From assembly GCF_030272615.1 (NCBI RefSeq), contig NC_081407.1:373388998-373452997 (forward strand): a stretch of 64,000 nucleotides of DNA. Reading direction: 5' to 3'. The translations under genes were made by a program, and so were the position numbers. Of this stretch, positions 49,100 through 60,837 are shown in pieces; position 1 is the stretch's first letter, and every line of letters starts with the position of its first letter. This DNA comes from Cryptomeria japonica (lineage: Eukaryota; Streptophyta; Pinopsida; Cupressales; Cupressaceae). A model generated the notes under the pieces. That model was not told the DNA's origin. It searched no databases and saw nothing but the letters and a program-made list of their open reading frames with translations.

Positions 49100-50353
49100 G
49101 AAGGCAAAAAATTAAAACATTATTAAAACCCGCCTAAGGCAAAACTTAAAGGGGGGACCTCTCCTCACGACGGACCGACCCTTCCACTTAAGTGGAAAAA
49201 GTAACATAGAAATAGAACACAGGGATTTTGAGATAGAAAAGGGTAAATTGCAAAAACCCTAAACCCATAGACCAATAACCCACAGAGGCAAAATGAAGTA
49301 CTAATCATAATTTTGCATATTTTTAGTGGATTAGAGAGCAAAATCACCCAATAGTCAAAATAGTGATAACACCAACCTTCAACTTTCCAATCACTACCAT
49401 GTTCTGAGGCCCACTTGGCCAAACAATATGCTGCTCTGTTCCATTCATGAGGAATGTGGATGAAAGACACCTGCTCCATTAAAGAACTAATTTGAAGAAT
49501 TTGTTGAACAATCCCTGCCGACTGCCATTGAATCCCACTCACCTTCTGCTCAGTCAACAAGTTAACAATAATTTGTGAATTCGATTCACAAATAACCTTC
49601 CTTTGTCCCAACTCCCAAGCACACTTTAGGGCATAGAGAATCACAAATCCCTCCATAAAATTATTAGATGACCACCCTTTATGCACCAAAAAGAGGAAAA
49701 CCACCTCCCCCATGCTATTCCTACCGACACCACCAACTCCAACAAGGCCTAGGTTACCCCTAGAGGAGCCATCGATGTTAATCTTGATAAACTCATCTTG
49801 AGGGGGTATCCATCTTCCCACCCTTTGCACCTTCTTCATAGCACATCTACCTCTCCTGACACAAGCTGAGGCAGGAGACAACTCTTGCAAACCAAACCTA
49901 CTCACAGTATTTGCCTCATCTCTACCCAGAGGAAAATTCACCTCACATTTAGCTTCCACCGTCTCCTGGATCATAACAATGATTCTATTCCATACTTGTT
50001 GAACAAACAATCTAACCTCATGAAAGATCCTCCTGTTCCTCTCGAGCCAGATCTGCCATAGAATGAAAATGGGCCCAATATACCAGACAGTCTGGAGGAA
50101 GGAGGACAAGATAGCAGGTCTGCCCAAACTACTCCAAAACTCCACCAGAGAATCCAAGTGAACACAATGATGCTTCCACAGCCCCCACCAGTAATGTCAA
50201 ATAAGCAAAGAGAAGGGGAATCTGAAGAACAGGTGTGAGGAATCTTCCTCCCCATTACCACACAAAACACAAATAGAAGGCCCCAAGAATCCCCGCTTGC
50301 GGATATTGTCCCAAGTTAGGCATCTATTTAAAGCCAAAGTCCAAGCAAAGCAG
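49100..50353 (-). pseudogene. 3' part of minus-strand LINE: zinc-finger and RNase H
   Basis: Continuation of the LINE ORF2 interrupted by e2. Reading from 50353 it holds the reverse-transcriptase zinc-binding region (WDNIRKRGFLGPSICVLCG, then HLFFRFPF with the usual last Cys lost). An in-frame TGA follows at 50197. The same frame goes on to 49165 with an RNase H domain (KINIDGSSRGN, NFMEGFVILYALKCA). Two catalytic Asp are replaced: ESNS where ESDS is usual, and AAYCLA where AADCLA is usual. The RNase H is therefore dead. The LINE 3' end lies near 49100 in AT-rich sequence. Confidence 0.85.
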
Positions 50354-52013
50354 TGTAGCGTCGTAAATTGTACGCACTTGCTAGGGTGGTACAATTTCAC
50401 ACCTAGTTTAGCACCCGCTTTGGTGCATTTTACATTTTGCATTGCATTTCTCCTTTAGCACTTAATTAATCAAATTAATTAGGTCTAAGGTCCTATTTCA
50501 CCATTCTCCACATCATAAAGTTGGGCCCTTTCGTTGAAGCGTGCCCTTTTCATTTTATTCCTCCAATACATCATTCAATCAAAAACCCTAATTAGGCCCT
50601 ATTCTGAGCTTGGGGGCTTGATTTCGGGGGTCAAAACATCTCGAAATCACCTGTAACTTCGGGATTCTCTCTAAAATCATCATATCTGACGGCCCTGAAA
50701 ATTTGGTGAAAAGTTGCTAGGACCATGGCGCCCGGAGTGCACACGGTCCCGGACATTTTTCCCGAAATTTTAGGAGCGCGATCCAATCACAAAATAAAGC
50801 CTAACCCCAAGAAATTGGCGGGATATTCAATCTCTAGGTCGGCCAAAAGTGAAATTAAGACCTAGGGTTTCATACATAAGAGCTCTCTTTCTTCATTAGA
50901 AAGGATCCGATTTTTGTTTTCAGGAACCTTACATGCAGCCAAAGAGCATATCTTTTGAAGACTTCAACAACATTCAACATCCCTCTATCAAGCATTTATC
51001 AATTCCATTCATCCATTTAGGGCTTGGAAGACATTGAAGAACAATAGGAGATTACCGACTGAAGATTGGCTTGTACCCCTCCCTTGGGGGTTGGGTATGA
51101 TTTCATGTTGTTTTCATGTCTTTGCATAAGCTTCAATATATCATTTATCCATGCTTTAGATCACTTTGCATCTTGATTTAGAGCATTTACATTATCATTT
51201 ACAAGCAATTAGGGTTTACTTTCTAGGTTGCTCTAGTTTGCTTACTTGCATTTTAGATCTTGCACACACACAAGGTCTACACACACATTACTTTTACAAT
51301 ACAAATTGGCTATTCGTGGAGGTGGAAATCACCGAAGCGGGGGTTTGACTAAGGCAAAACCCTATATAGCCGCCCAAACACCTTTTTCAGATATAAGTGC
51401 AGATCTCGGGATTCAGACGACGTCGCAAGTTGCAGATCTGAAAGAAGCAGACGGAGACGGTACCACACACCAAGTTTCAGAGCAGAAGACCAGGACAGGG
51501 GCGTGGGGTGCCCTGGTCCTGCCAGGACAGGGGCGCTAGGCACCCTAGTCCCTAGGAGAGGGGCGCTGGGCGCCCTGGTCCTCCTGACAGACAGCATTTC
51601 CGACAGTTTTCCAGAGTGCAGAATAGCAGCTTCAGGTGTAGTTTCAGGTGCAGAATCAGGACAGTGGTGCCCGCGCCCCCATCCCGAACATTTCCACTCA
51701 GATTTTGACTCCGGGTACGCATTTGCATTTTTGTCTTGTCCTTGTGTTTACATCTTTCCATAGTTTAAGTTCAATTCTGCAATCTTGTTATTAGTTCATA
51801 CTTGCATTTTGAGGTTAGGGATCGAACTTGCATCATTTTATCTTTCAATTTCAACAAAGGAATAGAAACCCTAATAGGTAGCCCGTGGCTCTCTCTTTCA
51901 CAAAAAGAAGTAGCCAATTGTGTGATACCTCTAGGCTCTTTCGTATTTTGTAATGTGTGTCAAAAGGTAGGATTAGGGCATCTTAACCTAGTCTCGCTTT
52001 TTTCTCCCACACA
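50354..52013 (+). repeat. Left LTR of e2
   Basis: Contains a TATA box (TATATAG at 51363-51369). It has a CATGGCGCCCGGAG motif near 50724, and three imperfect inverted GC-rich units at about 51490-51592 (GGACAGGGGCGCT / GGGCGCCCTGGTCC type). Short open frames here recur in the right LTR and are not genes. Confidence 0.95.
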
Positions 52014-52016
52014 TTT

Positions 52017-52034
52017 TGGTGAACCCGACGTGAA
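52017..52034 (+). promoter_or_regulatory. Primer-binding site of e2, tRNA-Trp
   Basis: TGGTGAACCCGACGTGAA, identical to e1 over 18 nt and three bases after the LTR. Complementarity to tRNA-Trp ends here, unlike in e1. The tRNA assignment is from memory. Confidence 0.75.
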
Positions 52035-52185
52035 ACTATCATTGCTTCCTCTTGCATTGCATTTGTTAGATCTAGATCTAGATTTAGTGTGTTTTCATTT
52101 CATTTTCATTAAAAAGAAAAGGAAAAAAAAAAGAGTGTGTTTCTTTGCATTGTGTGCCTAAGTTTTATGCAACTTTTATTTCAAA

Positions 52186-55100
52186 ATGTCAGACTTTTAT
52201 TTGCAAAATGTTCATGCTTATGATGATTATTATGAGTATAGCCAAGATGAATTAGATGAAGATTTAGATGAGTTTTTGAACCCTAAAGATGCCAAAACTT
52301 CATTTTACCAAAAGCTCATAAACCTTGTTACTATGCCATTTAGGTGTGATGAGAAAGATAAGTCGAATGGTTCCTCTCAAGGGTACATTCCTATCAACTC
52401 TTCCACTAAATCTAGTAACATGGTTGTTTTCAATAATCCCCTCTATGAGGAGATGTCTCCTTTTGAATCAAAAGATAAACCTTTTAATAGATATGATCAT
52501 GCTCTGTTGGATGATGCTCTTGATGACTTTGTGGCTTTGTCCAAATCTCTAAACAAGAACAAAACTTCTAAATTGGTTAACATGATAAACTTGAATGAGC
52601 ATAATAAGCCTCTCTTTGAAGTCCAAGGTGCTTGTCCTTCTCCCACCTTTCAAGTTCCTAAATCACCTCTCCTTACTGTCCAAGGAGGGTATGATCATGA
52701 TTCTTTTCATACTCCGAATAAACCAATCATCATTGTGCAAGGAAGAAAACCTACAAGTCCTTATAGTTATGCCAAGCAAATAACTAGAGAGAGTTATCAT
52801 GCTGTTGCCCATACTTATCACACCAGAAATAATAGGCAGCCTAATCCTCCTCCTGTTATTCCAGTTTCTCTTCCTAATCCTCAACCAATTCTTCCACAAG
52901 CTCCACATATTTCACAAGTTCTTAGTAAGGAATATGATCTCATAGAACAACTTAAAGCTACCCCTGCTAAGATATCCCTTTGGGATTTGATTCAAACTTC
53001 TTCTGCTCATCATGGAATGTTACGAGATGCTTTAAAAGATTTGAATGTTCCTCCACCGAATACATCTAGTAATATAGTGTCTTTGGTTAACTCTGTGATG
53101 AATCCTAAAGCTCATATTGTGTTTACTCAAGATGAGTTGCCCACTAGTGAAATTCAACATCAATATGATCCCTTGATGATTATGGTTATCATAAATGATA
53201 CTGCTATAAGACGAACACTAGTAGATAATGGCTCTGGTCTTAATGTGTGTAGCATTAATCTATTACATAAAATGAATGTGGATACATCCCTCATTGAGCC
53301 TGACTCTCATCCCATTCGAGGCTTTGACAATGTGGCTAAGACTTCATTAGGTATTATCACCTTACCCCTCACAGTGGGGCCTGTTACTTTGCCTACTCCT
53401 ATCCATGTTATGTCGGGAAATATAACATACAACTTGCTATTAGGGAGACCTTGGATTCAAAGTATGCAAGCTGTCCCCTCTACATTGCATAGACAAGTTA
53501 AATTTATCTATAATAATAAGACATATACCTTGATAGGTGATACTAATTTCCAAGCTTGTTTACAAACATCTACTTCCAAAGGGGGTTCTTCTAAGCCTTC
53601 CTCGTCTAGCGATGACTCTTTAAACAAGATACCTATCGATGAATCCTCACTCTCTGATGATCGAAATTCTTTGGATGAGTCTGGAGCTCCTGAAGAAGAC
53701 TCTTCTCGACTTGAAACTACACATAAGAAGGATTTTGATCCTGAGAAGGTTCTCGCAGAAGACGATTGGGGATCCCTTGATTTTAATCCTACCTTTGTAG
53801 GTGAATATAAGGTTCCTTCTAGAGAGCTTAAAGCTGAAAAGAAGGAAGAAGCTAAAAATCAATCAACATTACCTGAGCCTATGAGTAATAACTTCGTGGC
53901 CGCTTCTCAAACTTCTTCTCCTCGCACTTCCAATTCTGAAGAGTTTGATTCTTTGTCTTATGAAAAACCACCTTCTCTTTCTTCAATGGCTGATCGTTAT
54001 GGTCGTGGTTTTCACATTTTTGCTAAGCATGGGTATCATGGAAATGGTTGTGGCGCTCACGAACAAGGGATAAAGGTTCCTCTAGAGAATAATCTTCACA
54101 ATTATGCCTTTGGACTTGGCTATAATCCCTGCAAGCGCACTAAAGCTTCTAAGACACCATGTATTAGTGTTAATGCTATTTCTACATCTCTATCAATGCA
54201 ACACCCTGAGTATATTGATGAGTATCCTTCGTGTGCCTGTGCTTTGGATGTTTTTCCTACCGATGATGCTTTAGCTGAGTTTTTAGGAGCATATGATACT
54301 CTTCCTCGTTATCATCACAATAGGGGACTCCCTTATTGTTTGAACACTGAAGCCTACTTTGGAAAAGAGACTGATAACGATGAGATTGTGAAAGAATTCC
54401 CTCAGTTAAAGGATACTCCTCAACAAAGTAATCTTCTCATAAGTGACACCACTGATGTTAAGATGGATCCTTGCAATGAAGAAAAAGTTATTAAAATTGG
54501 AAAATGTTTGGATGAAGAGGAACAAAAACAATATGAAGATTTATTGCATGAATTCCCTGAGATCTTTGCTTGGACATGCTCTGACATGCCTGGTATAGAT
54601 CCTAAGATTGTTACTCATAATATTGTCTTAGTTCCTAATGCTAAGCCCGTGAAACAAAAGATTCAAAAAATGAATCCTAAGGTGGCTCTGCTTGTTAAGG
54701 CTGAGATTGAAAAATTATTGGAGGCTGGATTTATCCGCCCTATTGATTATTCCCCATGGATTTCAAATATTGTCGCTGTGGCTAAACCAGATAATAAAAT
54801 AAGAATGTGTACCGATTTTCGAGATTTAAATAAGGCTTCTTTAAAAGATGATTTCCCTCTTCCAAACATTGACATGATAGTTGATTCTACGGCAGGACAT
54901 GCCTTGTTATCCTTCATGGATGGTTTTCCAGGATACAATCAAATTTTTATTAATCCTCAAGATCAATTCAAGACTGCTTTCACCACTCCTTGGGGTACGT
55001 TTTGTTGGGTAATGATGCCTTTCGGACTTAAAAACGCCGGTGCAACTTATCAACGAGCGATGACCCTTATCTTTCACGATTACATGCATAAGATTTTAGA

Positions 55101-55212
55101 AGATTATGTTGATGATGTTTTAGCCAAATCCATTCTTCGCATAGATCATATTAAAATCCTTCGTCAAATCTTTGAAAGAATTCGTAAATATCACATGTGC
55201 TTGAATCCCTGA
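52186..55212 (+). pseudogene. pol: e2 polyprotein, N-terminal part (novel region, PR, RT)
   Basis: First 1008 codons of a polyprotein whose frame runs to 57732. The start MSDFYLQNVHAYDDYYEYSQ lies about 150 bp after the primer site. Residues 1-240 are acidic/polar with no capsid domain or zinc knuckle. From about 250 the sequence aligns with the last part of e1 Gag (YDLIEQLKATPAKIS against YNLVEQLDKTPALIS). Protease has DNG at 347-349, as in e1. A G-patch-like stretch (MADRYGRGF..FGLGY) is near 603-650. RT follows with YVDD at 974-977. TGA at 55210-55212, three codons before KCVFG, ends this open part; CGA to TGA is the simplest origin. Confidence 0.88.
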
Positions 55213-57732
55213 AAATGTGTTTTTGGTGTGGATAGTGGAAAACTATTAGGATTCATAGTTTCGCATCGTGGGATTGAGGTGGACACTAAGAAAATAGATG
55301 CTATTGTCAACATGCCACCTCCTAGAAATGTGTCTCAACTTAAAAGCTTACAAGGAAAGATTCAAGCTATTCGTAGGTTTGTATCTCAACTTGCGGATCG
55401 TACTTTTCCTTTTACTCAACTTCTTAAAAAGAATATCACTTTTCAATGGAATGAAGATTGTCAGCAAGCATTTGAAGATTTAAAAGTGTATTTGGCTAAT
55501 CCTCCTATCCTTCAACCGGCCAAACCTTCTAAACCCTTTCTTCTTTATACAACTGCTTCCTCTCATGCTCTTGCAGCATTATTGGCACAACATGATAAAG
55601 ATGGTAAGGAGTGTCTGGTTTATTATATAAGTCATACCTTACTCGATTATGAGACCCGATATTCTTCGATAGAAAGACAATGCTTGGCCTTGGTGTTTGC
55701 GACTCAGAAATTGAGACATTATCTCTTAAATTCAGAAGTCCACATCATGGTAAAGTTTGATCCTTTGAAGCATCTTTTCTCTAAAACTGATTTATTAGGA
55801 CGCCTAGCTAAGTGGGTTATGATGTTAACTGAATTTGACCTTAAATTTGTTTCGCAAAGAGCAATTAAAGTGAAAGCGTTGACCGATCACCTAGTTGAGG
55901 CCCCTTCACCTTTCTCCTTCCCTAACCCTGAGTCTTTTCCTGATGACTTCATCCTTTGTACAGAGAAAGATGAAACTTGGGAGTTATCCTTTGATGGCTC
56001 TAAGTGTCGTACAGGATCGGGGGCAGGTGTTGTTCTGATTTCTCCTACAAAGAAGTCCATTCCCTTATCTTATCGTCTCAATTTCCTATGTACCAATAAC
56101 ATTGCTGAGTATGAGGCTCTTATAGCAGGAATAAAGGCAGCCTTAGCTTTGAATATAAAACACATACATATTTTTGGAGATTCTCAACTGATTATAAGAT
56201 AAGTAACAGGACTATATCAAGCGAAACAAGACAAATTATCACAATATAAAAACCTTGCTATCTCTTTGTTACAAAAATTTGATTCTTACACCATGGAACC
56301 TGTTCCTTGAAAAGATAATCGACATGCGGACGCAATGGCATGTGTGGCTTCTTTGGTATCTTTAGAGGACGCTATGGTTGATCTTAAATTTGTTATTCAC
56401 AACCTTATTTCTCCAGCTATTGTAGATGATTCTAGCCTGGTGACATGTTGCGACTTTATAGACTCAGATGAATGGTACTCGCACATCGTAAGATACTTGA
56501 CCGATGGTACCTTTCCTGATTCCGCTAATAGGAACACCAGGGCTAGAGTTCGAAAGCTGTCCGCTAGATATATCCTTCTTTCTAATGTTCTTTACCGAAG
56601 GGGTTATAACGGTCTTCTCCTTCGTTGTCTCAACAAATCAGAAATCCCTATTGCTCTTGAAGAGGCGCATTCAGGTGCCTGTGGAGGGCATTTTGGAGGC
56701 AAATCCTTGGTTCAAAGATTGCTTCGTATGGGATATTATTGGCAAACTATGTAGCAGGATTCTTTTTCATTTGTTAAGAAATGTCATCAATGTCAACAAC
56801 ACAATAATTTGATTCATGCTCCTGCCCAAGAACTGCACTCTCATGTAGCTTCTTGGCCTTTCTCTGCACGGGGGCTGGATCTTATCGGTAAAATCTCTCC
56901 TCCTTCATCTCAAGGACATACTTTCATTATAACCGCAACAAATTACTTTACAAAATGGGTAGAAGCTGTTCCTCTTCGCTCTACTATCGCTGAAGTGATT
57001 TGTCGATTTCTTCTAGAAAACATTATTTCTTGATTTGGGATACCTTCCACTATAATCTCCGATAATGGGACATCATTTAAAAACAAAGACGTGAAGAGAT
57101 TCCTCGAGAAGTATCATATCAAACATCGATTTTCTACACCATACTTTCTTCAATCAAATGGCCAAGCTGAATCATCCAATAAGATAATTGAACAAATTCT
57201 TTGTAAAACCGTGAATAAGCATGGTAAGGATTGGAATACTCAGCTAATTTATGCTCTTTGGGCCTACCGAACGAGTGTACGAATTGCTACAGGAACCACC
57301 CCTTATAATCTTGTTTATGGTGCTGATGCTATTATGCCTTTAGAATTAGAGATTCCATCACTTAGAGTTTCTCTCAAAGGTATAGTAGATGATGATGCTT
57401 ATAGAGAACAAAGACTTCAACAGCTTGAGATGCTTGATGAACAGCGTATAAATGCTCTTGAGCATATTCAAGCGTACCACAAAACTTTACAACGAAGCTA
57501 TAATGATAAGGTTATTCAACATTCCTTCTCAGTGGGTGACTTAGTGCTCTATGAGAATCAACGCAATGTGAATGTCTTACCTGAAGAAAAGGGAAAATTT
57601 AGTCCTAATTGGCTTGGACCGTATATCGTTATTGAAGATTATGGATCAGGTGCTTACAAAATAGCAGGGGTAGACGGTACGTCTCTTAAAGACCCTATAA
57701 ACGCTATGCACTTGCGTAGATACTATGCTTAA
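55213..57732 (+). pseudogene. pol: e2 polyprotein, C-terminal part (RT thumb, RNaseH, aRNaseH, INT)
   Basis: Same frame as the preceding part, with further stops TAA 56200, TGA 56308, TAG 56752 and TGA 57031. Contains the RT connection, RNase H (LLYTTASSHALAALLAQHD), archaeal-type RNase H (ELSFDGSKCRTGSGAG, GDSQLIIR) and the integrase HHCC finger (HSGACGGHFGG.. CHQCQ). The catalytic Asp at 56878 and 57061 and Glu at 57169 are retained (the last two 35 residues apart). A C-terminal WLGPYIV motif is present. The catalytic residues remain, but five nonsense codons make the copy inactive unless complemented. Domain order matches e1. Confidence 0.9.
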
Positions 57733-58330
57733 TTCCTCATTCCTTATCATTCATCTATTTCCTTTTTCACTTCTTCAAAATTGGATAATATGCTAGCATA
57801 TCTTTGTTAGAGCAAATGGAATTAAATGATGTTTTGTTTAAATCTATATTGCTTCGTTCCTGACAAGCGTGTTTCTTTACTTTATGGTTTGTCTTGAATT
57901 CATTTATGTAAGTTGCAAAAGATTTACATTTTTTCATTATGTTGGCGTATTATACAATGTCTTTATGTGTTAAGTTGAATCTTGTCATGTTGTGTTTTCA
58001 AATTAAATCACATTAGTTATATGATTCTTAGGCTTAACACATATTTTCTTTCCTATCATCAATGTAGTACTTGATCAAACATTTTAATTAAGTCACACAT
58101 GTATCAATTTAATCCTGGAGCATTGAGAAATCAATCACATGGAAATTAAATTCAGGACATACATGTACATCTACCAAATGTATTAACTTTAATCAAAATA
58201 CACATTGTTTTAGACATTAAAGATAACACGTTTGAGACAAAGAAGCATGTATATATATATATGTGTGTGGATCAATATACAAAGGTAGGTCACTATACAT
58301 CCAAAATGTGACCTACCCTACATCATAAGA
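57733..58330. other. Spacer between convergent pol and antisense gene
   Basis: About 600 bp of AT-rich DNA with no gene and a short TA/TG microsatellite at 58248-58268. It is far shorter than the 2.7 kb spacer of e1. Confidence 0.6.
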
Positions 58331-58731
58331 TCATCTCCTATCCCTAGGGTTGGTGGCTGGAGAGTGACGACTAGATGCTCCCTCCTGATCCGGCCGTGCA
58401 GGTGGACCCATAGGGGTATACCGTGATATAGATCGTGAATGGCTCCGAGAGGAACTCCTACGATCCCTATCCATAAGGATCGCGCGATACGAGGTAGCCT
58501 CAGCCTAAGCTGCTGCTAGATCACGCTGTGCCCGCTGAAGGTCCTCTGATAGAGCCTGCTCTCTCTCCCTCCATATCTCTACCTGTACTCGAAATGGGGA
58601 AAACAAATCATCATGCTGACCCGCGTTCCCTTGAGGTCTATAAGCAACCTGCGAGGAACTCGGGATCTGCTCTGTCGTGGAGATATCTGTCACTGCTTGC
58701 TGGATCAGAGAACGCCACTCCTGCACATTAG

Positions 58732-58812
58732 CTGTAGCAGTAGAACAGATTTTGTGTTAGTACCATTTTATATCATCAAAACATTAAATCAATAAATGTA
58801 AACCTACTATAC
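58732..58812 (-). other. Predicted 81-nt intron 2 of e2 antisense gene
   Basis: Donor CCAG|GTATAG, acceptor CTGCTACAG|CT, AT-rich body, and a perfect TACTAAC branch-site sequence about 25 nt before the acceptor. Splicing is phase 1 and keeps the frame. Without it, the frame in the intron closes quickly. Confidence 0.7.
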
Positions 58813-60427
58813 CTGGATCTCCCTCACGCCAGTAGGGATCGTGATATGGAAGTATCTGTGACTAAGAACTACTAGGCTCCCCACGCTCGAATGATTTGTG
58901 GGCGATGGGTACGGGTCTTCGTATTGCCTCGTGTTCCCCCTTTTGGGGAATAACGGGAGGATCTAAGGCTACGGTATCATCTCCTGAATGATGGGGAGTT
59001 GCATCTGACTCCTCCTCCTCATCTCTATCCTCATCTACATCCTCATCCTCATCTGCATCCTCGTTCTCCTCATCATCATCTCTCTCCTCCTCGTCCTTAT
59101 CCTCGTCCTCCTCCTCCTCAGCATTAGGCTGATCTCCTATAGGCGGATCAGGATCTCCTGCCTCCTCATGACCCTCTCCCTCCTCTGGCTCCTCCAACCT
59201 GGATCCCTGATCCTCATCTCGGTCTCCATGTCTCCATGGGCCTGGATGGCCTGCCGAGTGATCTGGTGGAAAGATAGGCCCTGGGTATGATCTCATAAAC
59301 CATGAGAGATACCTGCGCTGTGCCCCGGGGTCTGCAGCATAATCAGTGACCACATCCTGGTCGGACCCCTCTATATCTATGATCTCGATATCATCTATTG
59401 TGGGTCTCGCTACTACTCTGGGTCTGGGAAGGACTCGTGAGTGTCGAGTGTAGATGGGCACATCAGCTGGAACACACTGCTCTAGCCCAAACTGCCTCCG
59501 TACTTGGTCAAAGTAGAATGGGACTATGATATGTGGATATCGCCCTCTCAGTAGGCGGTTCCTCTATAAGCATGCTAACTGTCTCTCCATCGCATCCCAT
59601 CTGTGCATCCACAGATATGGTCTCCACACGGTCACCTCAGCTGTCAATCTGTCAAATGTCACTCTCCAATACAATAAATCCCCAAATCTCCACTCGCTGG
59701 TAAGTGGATAAGCAAATACCCTAGGTAGCTCGCTAGCCGCACTCATCGGATAGCCGACAGGCCTGGTGCATGTAAAGTGCTCAAATATCCATACCTGCAG
59801 AAGTGTGCAGGTCATCAAGCTGCAACCCTGTCCGAAAACATACTCCTCGAGGTCGTGATAGAGATGTGCAAGCATACTCCGACCCTAGGCATATACTCTC
59901 CTGTGTCTCTCCATAGCCCTGATGCACCATGTGAGACCCCCATGCATGTGTGTACCTCGTCCATTAGGGTAGACAGCTAGTGCAATGATGGCTATCATAA
60001 GACGTCTCATGAGGGGCACCTCTCCTGTAGGATGTAAGAGCCAACTAACCATGATACGACCTCTCGTCTCACTCAGCATGACTCTCCCTATGCAATATAT
60101 TTGCTCCCTTTGATGATCCTCTACTGACCGATCGATCGCATATGTCACGGTAGCTCCTATGATCGGTAGGCGAAGAATGCGGTACACATCCTCAAGTGTC
60201 ACCGTCATCTCCCCTACTAGAAGCTGGAACGTGCATGTGTCAGGATCCCATCGCTCCATGAGTTCCATCAGCATCGCGGGATGAAATCGAATGGCCGACA
60301 TAAGAATCATAGACCACAAACCTACTATCGACAATGTGTCTCTCTCTGCCTGAGTCAGTCGGGGAATCTGATCACGCAAACTGCGAAGAATCTACCCCGC
60401 CGTGTGCTCTCTCATGTACGGGAGACC

Positions 60428-60756
60428 CTGCATCACAAAAACATAACTATAATCAGTACTTAATCATCAAAATCATTCATGCAAACTGTCGAACATCGTA
60501 TGCTAACCCTGACATCTCTCGCCAAGTCCTGATTGGGACCATGGCGCCCTGTCAGGGACCATGGCACCCTGTCAGGGACCATGGCGCCCTGAGGGGACCA
60601 TGGCGCCCTGAGGGGACCATGGCGCCTTGAAGGGACCATGTCGCCCCACAGGGACCATGGCGCCCTGGGTGGGACCTAGGGTCAGATTCCAGGGCCCGCA
60701 AACGATCACAGAAAGTCAAATGTAGAAAATCAAAAGTCAATGTTCAGTCAACTCAC
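60428..60756 (-). other. Predicted 329-nt intron 1 of e2 antisense gene
   Basis: Donor GACGAG|GTGAGT matches the plant consensus. The acceptor is TTTTTGTGATGCAG|GGT. Phase 0 on both sides. It contains the GGCGCC array. A 21-nt microexon at 60508-60528 is an alternative, as it is also flanked by AG and GT in phase 0. Confidence 0.6.
60536..60682. repeat. GGCGCC array in e2 (seven to eight copies of ~19 bp)
   Basis: The unit GGGACCATGGCGCCCTG is repeated with spacing of 18-20 bp. CCATGG and GGCGCC, both palindromes, overlap in each copy. One copy has TCGCCCC and one GGCACC. The same core occurs singly in each LTR (near 50724 and 61792). Confidence 0.9.
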
Positions 60757-60837
60757 CTCGTCCAGTGGCTCGTCGTCGATCACGACCTGTCGCATGATCT
60801 CAATCCTCGCGGGATGCTCTGGTCATCGTGAAGGCAT

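Larger units (their letters stand above)
58331..60837 (-). pseudogene. e2 antisense PMD gene, three predicted exons
   Basis: Predicted exons: 60837-60757 (27 codons, phase 0), 60427-58813 and 58731-58331, about 698 codons after splicing. Exon 2 has the PMD core (TCTFQLLVGEMTVTLEDVYR), SMLAHLYHDLEEYV, an FEHFTCTRPVG segment (usual WAWE..RP) and, after a stop, the QFGLEQCVP element typical of PMD C-termini. Then come an Asp/Glu-rich run (59040-59130) and an exon 3 with a coiled-coil-like stretch and an SR-rich tail. In-frame stops in exons 2-3 are all TAG: 60392, 59885, 59564, 58862 and 58505. Exon 1 has one TGA at 60823. The 59885 TAG falls where e1 has Trp (YAWG), so TGG to TAG. PMD proteins are known as host MAIN/MAIL factors and as transposon-borne genes; the role here is unknown. 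Confidence 0.8.

Noticed and set aside
51166-51763. Open frames repeated at 51166-51763 and 62234-62933
   Set aside because: They lie in the two e2 LTRs, overlap on both strands and have no domain.
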